Assembly: GCF_947496775.1 (NCBI RefSeq)
Contig: NZ_CANMDU010000006.1
Location: forward strand, 186,001 to 250,000
From: an uncultured Maribacter sp.
GTDB taxonomy: Bacteria; Bacteroidota; Bacteroidia; Flavobacteriales; Flavobacteriaceae
Reading direction: 5' to 3'
Length of the DNA: 64,000 bases
Under the pieces are notes generated by a model. It ran no database searches. It was given only the letters and a program-made list of their open reading frames with translations, and had not been told where the DNA came from. Both the position numbers and the translations under genes were made by a program. Positions 36,001-42,042 of this stretch are shown here, one piece after another. The stretch's first letter is position 1. Every line of letters begins with the position of its first letter.

Positions 36001-36762
36001 TTAGCTATTTACCTTTTTCATCTGACTCTTTAACTCTTCCATAGATTCTTGTAGTTGTTTTAGCAACCCTTTTTCAGTAGTAGCATCTACACCAAAGGTT
36101 ATTTTGCTATTCACTTCCCATATCTCTTGGATTTGAAAAGGCTCAATATCATAAGGAGGATAGGATTCGTTCAAAGATACTAAGGTTACATTATCTGAAT
36201 TAGGCTTTCTAATTACTTTCTTAACTAAAACAGCATCTTGTAATACCACAACGTATATTTTATTAGGATTTATATCCTCTATACTTTCTGTAGCCTTAGC
36301 CAATACCCATTCTCCAGATTTTAAATTAGGTAACATGCTATCCCCTTCTACCTGGAAGCCCCTATAAGTAGCGTTTCTAAACTCCGGTAAGGGCAAATCA
36401 AAAGCAGGTAACTCTTTATACCAGCTGGTATCCTCTATATTCTGGGGATAACCCGCAGCTGCCTTAGCGTTTACAAGAACCATATTATCATTCTCCGAAG
36501 AATCTACCGTAACCACTTTGGGAATAACACTACTAGCAGATGTTTCTATATACTGCTGTGGACTTTCCCCGAATAACCATAATGGATTAATTTTATATTG
36601 CTTCAACAACTCTACAACTACTTTACCAGACAATTTTGTTCTACCCCTTTCTATATCCGCTGTAGTGTTGGATACTCCTATTTGTTTAGCAAACTCAGAT
36701 TGTGTAAAACCCAATTCTCTTCTTAAATCGGTAAAACGTTTTAAAATAGCCTCATTTTCCAT
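36001..36762 (-). CDS. XRE-family regulator with S24 (LexA/CI-like) peptidase domain
   Basis: 253 residues. N-terminal helix-turn-helix (about 7-60, ELGFTQSEFAKQIGVSNTT), linker, then an S24 domain with an Ala-Gly pair (Ala103-Gly104), catalytic Ser142 in GDSMLP and Lys181 in VLVKKV. A short coiled coil (about 228-250) ends the protein. Such regulators bind as dimers and may be inactivated by RecA-stimulated self-cleavage during DNA damage. Its upstream gap holds four GGA-N5-TCC sites and faces a two-gene unit tied to DNA repair. No other phage genes are nearby, so a prophage repressor is unlikely. Confidence 0.9.
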   Translation of the reverse strand: MENEAILKRFTDLRRELGFTQSEFAKQIGVSNTTADIERGRTKLSGKVVVELLKQYKINPLWLFGESPQQYIETSASSVIPKVVTVDSSENDNMVLVNAKAAAGYPQNIEDTSWYKELPAFDLPLPEFRNATYRGFQVEGDSMLPNLKSGEWVLAKATESIEDINPNKIYVVVLQDAVLVKKVIRKPNSDNVTLVSLNESYPPYDIEPFQIQEIWEVNSKITFGVDATTEKGLLKQLQESMEELKSQMKKVNS

Positions 36763-36780
36763 AATTCAAATATACGTAAT

Positions 36781-36860
36781 TAGGATTATTTCCAAAAATA
36801 TTTATGGATTATTTCCATAATTAGGAATTATTCCATATTTTTGGATTAATTACAGAAATA
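36781..36860. promoter_or_regulatory. four tandem GGA-N5-TCC operator-like sites
   Basis: Sites begin at 36783 (GGATTATTTCC), 36806 (within TTATGGA-TTATT-TCCATAA, 36802-36820, a perfect 7-bp inverted repeat), 36824 (GGAATTATTCC) and 36843 (GGATTAATTAC, degenerate right arm). Spacing is 23, 18 and 19 bases, about two helical turns. They fill the gap between the S24 regulator and the divergent 63-residue gene and are the likely binding sites of that regulator. Confidence 0.7.
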
Positions 36861-36866
36861 GGTATT

Positions 36867-37058
36867 ATGATTTTTGAAGAACTACACTCTAAAATATACG
36901 CAATAGCAGCAATAAGCGATGAGGATACATTTATGAAAGTAATTCCAAGAAAGAATAAAAGAAACTTCGGATTTGGAAATATTCCAAAAAACGACCGTAC
37001 TCGATTAAATAAAAAGACTATAAGTACAAAAGCAATTCAATTATCCTTATTCAATTAA
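36867..37058 (+). CDS. 63-residue protein ending in a beta-clamp-binding motif (QLSLF)
   Basis: I do not recognise a family. The product is basic (PRKNKRNFGFG, RTRLNKK) and ends in I-Q58-L59-S60-L61-F62-N63, an exact match to the QL(S/D)LF consensus by which polymerases and repair proteins bind the sliding clamp DnaN. The reading frame is preceded by the operator array and followed after 2 bases by the DUF4130-type gene, so they are probably one operon under the S24 regulator. It could be a stand-alone clamp ligand or adaptor for its neighbour, or the remnant tail of a longer repair protein. Coding status rests on context and motif. Confidence 0.6.
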   Translation: MIFEELHSKIYAIAAISDEDTFMKVIPRKNKRNFGFGNIPKNDRTRLNKKTISTKAIQLSLFN

Positions 37059-37060
37059 TT

Positions 37061-37822
37061 ATGGAAGAAACCAAAACATTAATTTACGACGGGAGCTTTA
37101 ATGGGTTTTTAACGGCAATTTATTATGCATTTGAAACAAATAAAAGTGGTATTATAATTCAAAAAAAAGGTGACAAACCATCTGGAATATTTTCTAACTC
37201 ATCCATTATTTTTACAGACATGAGAAAAGCTCAAAATGTTTGGAAAACAATACAGAATAAAAATAACGCAGCCATTAAAAACATTTATTTTGCCTTTCTA
37301 AGTGAAAATAAAAATATAGAGAACCAGCTTTATTTATATATAAAAAATCTCTTTAACCCATATATAGCATCTCAAATTGGCTATTCCATTGTCATTCAAA
37401 TTAAATTGGAAAATACTGCTCTTAGGGTTGCAAAAGAGAAAAAATATTTAGAAAAATCTATTGAATTTCAATTGTCCAAGGACCAAATTCTATTTTCAAA
37501 TATTTCTCCAAATAACGATGTCTTACCTCTGATATCCAAATACTTTAGGACAAGACATAACTCAAAATTTTGGTTAATATATGATGTAAAAAGAAACTAT
37601 GGTATTTATTATAATACATTCGGCATTGAAACTATCTCAATAAATACAAACCAAATATTGGAGTATAAAACAAACAATAATATTGGTAAAACTAAAAAAA
37701 TACCAGAGTTAAACAATTACTTTCAATTAAATGATATAAATACACTGGTGTTAAATAAATTGCATAATGAAAGTTCATTTAATACTTTAAGTGATATAAA
37801 TGTTAAAAACATTGCTATTTAA
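37061..37822 (+). CDS. TIGR03915/DUF4130-type putative DNA repair protein with divergent C-terminus
   Basis: 253 residues, near the family length. Conserved features: IYDGSFNGFLTAIYYAFE at the N-terminus, TDMRKAQNVWK, IYFAFLSE, LPLISKYFRTRHNSKFWLIYD and KRNYGIYYN. Members normally pair with a radical-SAM protein (TIGR03916) and are thought to act in DNA repair or modification; mechanism is not established. The usual end (a WKxYF segment followed by basic residues and RYW) is largely replaced: only NNYF remains and the last 30 residues are unlike the family. No radical-SAM gene is in this window. Co-transcribed with the QLSLF protein. Confidence 0.75.
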   Translation: MEETKTLIYDGSFNGFLTAIYYAFETNKSGIIIQKKGDKPSGIFSNSSIIFTDMRKAQNVWKTIQNKNNAAIKNIYFAFLSENKNIENQLYLYIKNLFNPYIASQIGYSIVIQIKLENTALRVAKEKKYLEKSIEFQLSKDQILFSNISPNNDVLPLISKYFRTRHNSKFWLIYDVKRNYGIYYNTFGIETISINTNQILEYKTNNNIGKTKKIPELNNYFQLNDINTLVLNKLHNESSFNTLSDINVKNIAI

Positions 37823-37830
37823 TAAGCGAC

Positions 37831-38358
37831 TTACTTGCTTTTATCTCCCACAAAGTGGTCACTTTTATTATTAAACAAAACATTAAATGTGGTTAAGCTA
37901 CCATAAATTCTTGTTAAATACTGTTGCAAATCTACCTTCTCTTGGTCGTCCAAATTTTTACTAGAGTTGATTTTTTGCTCCATGACCCTAATTCTATCTC
38001 TGACCATTACAATTTTATGAAAAAAAGTAGCAATAGGAATTTCTTTATTAGCAAGATTAATATCTCCAGGTTGCAAAATTAAAGTTCCTTTTTTCCATTT
38101 ATCCGCTATCGGGCTAACAGAAGAAGCATCACTCCATTTTCGTAATATAGAAACTAAAGACTGCTCAACCTCAGAAAAACTAATGCTATCCACTTCATCC
38201 TCTACAGCTTCAATAACCTCAAAATTAGCATCTATAGAAATGGTTTCTAAGCCAGCATCTATAAATGTTACCCAATACAATGATGAGGTAACGTTAGTAA
38301 CCACACCTTTACCATACTCTTTATGGTGTATTCTTGACCCTATTCCTAAAATCTTCAT
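37831..38358 (-). CDS. Tudor/KOW-like protein adjacent to uvrA, unknown function
   Basis: 175 residues. About 5-50 (GIGSRIHHKEYGKGVVTNV ... WVTFIDAG) is a small SH3/Tudor-like barrel of the kind found at the end of UvrD/PcrA and in CarD-type proteins. About 55-170 is predicted helical, with an acidic stretch (EAVEDEVDS) and a coiled-coil-like segment (VRDRIRVMEQKINSSKNL). Conserved position next to uvrA suggests a role in transcription-coupled or nucleotide excision repair, but this is inference. Convergent with the DUF4130-type gene, divergent from uvrA. Confidence 0.7.
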   Translation of the reverse strand: MKILGIGSRIHHKEYGKGVVTNVTSSLYWVTFIDAGLETISIDANFEVIEAVEDEVDSISFSEVEQSLVSILRKWSDASSVSPIADKWKKGTLILQPGDINLANKEIPIATFFHKIVMVRDRIRVMEQKINSSKNLDDQEKVDLQQYLTRIYGSLTTFNVLFNNKSDHFVGDKSK

Positions 38359-38456
38359 TTTTATATGTACATTATTTTAAAAGGCGAATTTATAACTATA
38401 CAAGGAATTAACAAAAATCTAAATTAAGGCACCTTCTTTATTAATTGCCAAAACAG

Positions 38457-38464
38457 TAACTTTG
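38457..38464 (+). promoter_or_regulatory. candidate -7 box for uvrA
   Basis: TAACTTTG matches TAnnTTTG, 16 bases before the ATG at 38481. No GGA-N5-TCC site is visible nearby, so uvrA does not obviously belong to the S24 regulon. Confidence 0.45.
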
Positions 38465-38480
38465 CAACTTTGCTATAAAA

Positions 38481-41315
38481 ATGATAAACTACGAGGAAAA
38501 TATTGAAGTTAAAGGTGCTAGGGCGCATAACCTAAAAAATATTGATGTTACTATACCCAGAGAAAAATTAGTTGTAATCACTGGTTTATCTGGTAGTGGC
38601 AAATCTTCCCTAGCTTTTGATACTATTTATGCCGAAGGACAACGTAGATACATAGAAACATTCTCGGCATATGCCCGTCAATTCCTAGGAGGCTTGGAAC
38701 GTCCTGATGTGGACAAAATAGATGGCCTATCCCCTGTCATAGCAATTGAACAAAAAACAACTTCTAAATCTCCACGATCTACAGTAGGCACTATCACAGA
38801 AGTCTATGATTTTTTGCGACTTCTTTTTGCCAGAGCTGGTGATGCATACAGCTATGTAACTGGAGAAAAAATGGTTAGTTATAACGACAATCAAATTAAG
38901 GAATTAATACAGCTAGATTATGCGGATAAGAAAATTTCTATTTTATCTCCTATAATTAAATCTCGTAAAGGCCATTACCGAGAACTTTTTGAACAAATAG
39001 CTAAACAAGGTTTTGTTAAGGTTCGGGTAGATGGAGAAATAAAGGATATTGTAAAGGGCATGAAAGTAGATCGCTACAAAACTCATGATATTGAAATTGT
39101 AGTTGACCGTCTTAAAATTAATGAATCGACCGATTTAGATAAAAGACTTACGGAAACTATTAACACTGCTATGTATAGCGGCGAAAATGTTTTAATGGTT
39201 TTAGAAGAAGGCCAAGCAGAACCTCGTTATTTTAGCCGAGACTTAATGTGTCCTACTTCTGGAATTTCGTATCCATCCCCCGAACCAAATACATTTTCCT
39301 TTAATTCCCCTAAAGGAATGTGTAAATACTGTAGCGGTCTAGGGCATGTTTTTGAGGTTAATGAAACCAAAATATTTCCAGATAAAAAATTATCTATAAA
39401 AGAAGGTGGCATTGCCCCTCTTGGCCCATACAAAAACTCTTGGGCTTTTAAACAAATTGACACTATTGCTCAGCGTTATAATTTTAAAATTACTGACCCC
39501 ATAAACAAGCTACCAGAAGATGCCTTGGAAATCCTTTTGCACGGGGGCAAAGAAAGTTTTGAGGTTGAATCTAAAACATTAGGCGTAAAACGGAACTATA
39601 AAATAGACTATGAAGGTATTTCTAACTTCATTAAAAGTCAGTTCAAAGAAGCCGAATCCACTTCTATAAAAAGATGGGCTAAAGAATATATGGACCAAAT
39701 TGAATGTCCAACTTGCGATGGTTCTCGGCTACGAAAAGAATCATTAAACTTCAAAATAAACGAGAAAAACATATCCGAACTTTCTAATCTAGATATTTCC
39801 GATTTAGCAAAATTCTTTAAAGGATTAACAAAAAAATTAGAAGCAAATCAACTAATCATTGCTGATGAGATTATTAAAGAAATCAAAACTAGAGTCCAGT
39901 TTCTTTTAGATGTTGGTTTAGACTACCTTTCTTTAAACAGAAGCTCTAAAACTCTTTCAGGCGGTGAAGCGCAGAGAATACGTTTAGCTACTCAAATAGG
40001 CTCCCAATTAGTAGGAGTTTTATATATATTAGATGAACCAAGTATTGGCTTGCACCAAAGGGATAATGTTCGTCTTATAAAGTCTCTAGAATCTTTAAGA
40101 GATATTGGAAACTCTGTAATTGTTGTAGAACATGATAGAGATATGATAGAAAGAGCAGACCACGTTATTGATATTGGCCCCAAAGCCGGAAAACATGGTG
40201 GGCAAATAATTTCCGAAGGAACTCCAGATCAACTAAAAAACCACCATACTCTTACTGCCGATTATATCACAGGTAAAATAGAAATTGCGGTTCCTAAAAA
40301 ACGTAGAAAGGGTAATGGAAAAAAAATACAACTCAAAGGTTGCTCAGGAAACAATCTTAAAAATATAGACGTCGAATTTCCTTTGGGTCAAATGCTAGGT
40401 GTAACAGGTGTTTCTGGTAGTGGAAAATCTACACTCATTAATGAGACTTTATACCCTATTATGAATGCCCATTATTTTAATGGCGTAAAAGTTCCAATGC
40501 CTTATAAAAAAATAACGGGTCTAGAACACATTGATAAAGTCATAGACATTAACCAATCTCCAATAGGCAGAACTCCAAGGTCCAATCCAGCAACATACAC
40601 AGGCGTTTTTAGTGAAATACGGTCTTTATTCACAAAAACAACGGAAGCTTCTATTCGTGGATACAAACCTGGAAGATTTAGTTTTAATGTAAAGGGGGGG
40701 CGTTGCGAAACTTGTCAAGGTGGTGGACTTAAAGTTATTGAAATGAACTTTTTGCCGGACATCTATGTAGAATGTGAAACCTGTAATGGCAAACGTTTTA
40801 ATAGAGAAACTTTAGAAGTACGCTACAAAGGTAAATCCATTGCTGATGTTCTGGAAATGACGATTGATGAAGCGGTTGATTTCTTTTCCCCTATACCTAA
40901 AATATACAGAAAACTAAAAACCATACAAGATGTTGGTTTAGGTTACATTTCCCTAGGACAGCAATCCACCACTTTATCTGGTGGAGAAGCACAACGTATA
41001 AAGCTTGCCACCGAACTATCTAAAAGAGATACAGGGAACACATTTTATATATTAGATGAACCCACTACTGGTCTTCATTTTGAAGATATTAGAGTTTTAA
41101 TGGAAGTTTTAAACAAATTAGCAGACAAAGGTAATACCGTATTAGTAATTGAACACAATTTAGATGTTATTAAAATGGTGGATTATATCATAGATATTGG
41201 TTATGAGGGTGGTAGAAATGGAGGAATGGTCGTATCCAAAGGAACACCTGAACAAGTTTGCAAAGATAAAAAAAGCTATACTGCACAATTTTTAAGAAAA
41301 GAATTAGGTTTATAA
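38481..41315 (+). CDS. uvrA: excinuclease ABC subunit A
   Basis: 944 residues. Two ABC ATPase halves: Walker A GLSGSGKSS (35-43) and GVSGSGKST (about 640); signature loops LSGGEAQRIRLA and LSGGEAQRIKLA; Walker B YILDEPSIGLH and YILDEPTTGLH. The C-terminal zinc finger (CETCQGGG ... CETCNGKR) is intact. The first zinc finger has C257-P-T-S260 instead of CxxC, paired with C281-x2-C284. UvrA recognises bulky DNA lesions with UvrB. It is followed after 31 bases by the LOG gene. Confidence 0.97.
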   Translation: MINYEENIEVKGARAHNLKNIDVTIPREKLVVITGLSGSGKSSLAFDTIYAEGQRRYIETFSAYARQFLGGLERPDVDKIDGLSPVIAIEQKTTSKSPRSTVGTITEVYDFLRLLFARAGDAYSYVTGEKMVSYNDNQIKELIQLDYADKKISILSPIIKSRKGHYRELFEQIAKQGFVKVRVDGEIKDIVKGMKVDRYKTHDIEIVVDRLKINESTDLDKRLTETINTAMYSGENVLMVLEEGQAEPRYFSRDLMCPTSGISYPSPEPNTFSFNSPKGMCKYCSGLGHVFEVNETKIFPDKKLSIKEGGIAPLGPYKNSWAFKQIDTIAQRYNFKITDPINKLPEDALEILLHGGKESFEVESKTLGVKRNYKIDYEGISNFIKSQFKEAESTSIKRWAKEYMDQIECPTCDGSRLRKESLNFKINEKNISELSNLDISDLAKFFKGLTKKLEANQLIIADEIIKEIKTRVQFLLDVGLDYLSLNRSSKTLSGGEAQRIRLATQIGSQLVGVLYILDEPSIGLHQRDNVRLIKSLESLRDIGNSVIVVEHDRDMIERADHVIDIGPKAGKHGGQIISEGTPDQLKNHHTLTADYITGKIEIAVPKKRRKGNGKKIQLKGCSGNNLKNIDVEFPLGQMLGVTGVSGSGKSTLINETLYPIMNAHYFNGVKVPMPYKKITGLEHIDKVIDINQSPIGRTPRSNPATYTGVFSEIRSLFTKTTEASIRGYKPGRFSFNVKGGRCETCQGGGLKVIEMNFLPDIYVECETCNGKRFNRETLEVRYKGKSIADVLEMTIDEAVDFFSPIPKIYRKLKTIQDVGLGYISLGQQSTTLSGGEAQRIKLATELSKRDTGNTFYILDEPTTGLHFEDIRVLMEVLNKLADKGNTVLVIEHNLDVIKMVDYIIDIGYEGGRNGGMVVSKGTPEQVCKDKKSYTAQFLRKELGL

Positions 41316-41346
41316 ACCGTTATATAAAATATATAGTTAAAAAAAT

Positions 41347-42033
41347 ATGAGAAAAGAACAACATCCTAAAGGCTGGAATGAAATAAAAACGAACGACTCT
41401 TGGGCTCTATTTAAAATAATGGGCGAATTTGTAAACGGTTTTGAAAAAATGAGCAAAATAGGTCCATGCGTTTCTATTTTTGGCTCTGCAAGAACTAAAG
41501 AAGATAATAAATACTATCAATTAGCAACCAGTATAGCTAAGAGTATCGCGGAAGCTGGTTACGGCGTAATAACAGGTGGTGGTCCAGGAATTATGGAAGC
41601 TGGTAACAGAGGAGCTCATTTGGCTGGAGGAACTTCCGTAGGTCTTAATATTGATTTACCGTTTGAACAGCACGACAACCCATACATAGACGGAGATAAA
41701 AGTTTAGATTTTGATTACTTCTTTGTTCGCAAAGTAATGTTCGTAAAATATTCGCAAGGTTTTGTTGTAATGCCAGGCGGCTTTGGTACCTTAGATGAGC
41801 TTTTTGAAGCCATAACTCTTATACAAACCAACAAAATAGAAAAATTTCCGATTATTTTAGTAGGAAGCCAGTTTTGGACTGGTTTAATAGAATGGGTAAA
41901 GAACACTATGCTAACCGAAGGAAATATTAGCCCTAACGATTTAGATTTAATAAAAATAGTAGATACAGAAGAAGAAGTAGTTGCTATTATAGATTCCTTT
42001 TATAAGGGTCGTTCTCTTAGTCCTAATTTTTAA
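41347..42033 (+). CDS. LOG/TIGR00730-family nucleotide 5'-monophosphate phosphoribohydrolase
   Basis: 228 residues. Rossmann-like fold with the family motifs FGSAR, GGGPGIMEAGNRGA (about 78-91) and PGGFGTLDELFEA (about 139-151). Plant and bacterial homologues release free cytokinin-type bases or cleave nucleotide monophosphates (PpnN-like). In this setting a nucleotide-salvage role is likely. Starts 31 bases after uvrA and 9 bases before the next gene, so it may be cotranscribed with uvrA. Confidence 0.9.
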   Translation: MRKEQHPKGWNEIKTNDSWALFKIMGEFVNGFEKMSKIGPCVSIFGSARTKEDNKYYQLATSIAKSIAEAGYGVITGGGPGIMEAGNRGAHLAGGTSVGLNIDLPFEQHDNPYIDGDKSLDFDYFFVRKVMFVKYSQGFVVMPGGFGTLDELFEAITLIQTNKIEKFPIILVGSQFWTGLIEWVKNTMLTEGNISPNDLDLIKIVDTEEEVVAIIDSFYKGRSLSPNF

Positions 42034-42042
42034 AATATCTAA

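Noticed and set aside
36001-36762. Prophage repressor interpretation of the S24 regulator
   Set aside because: No integrase, Cro, structural or lysis genes nearby; neighbours are ppnP and repair genes.
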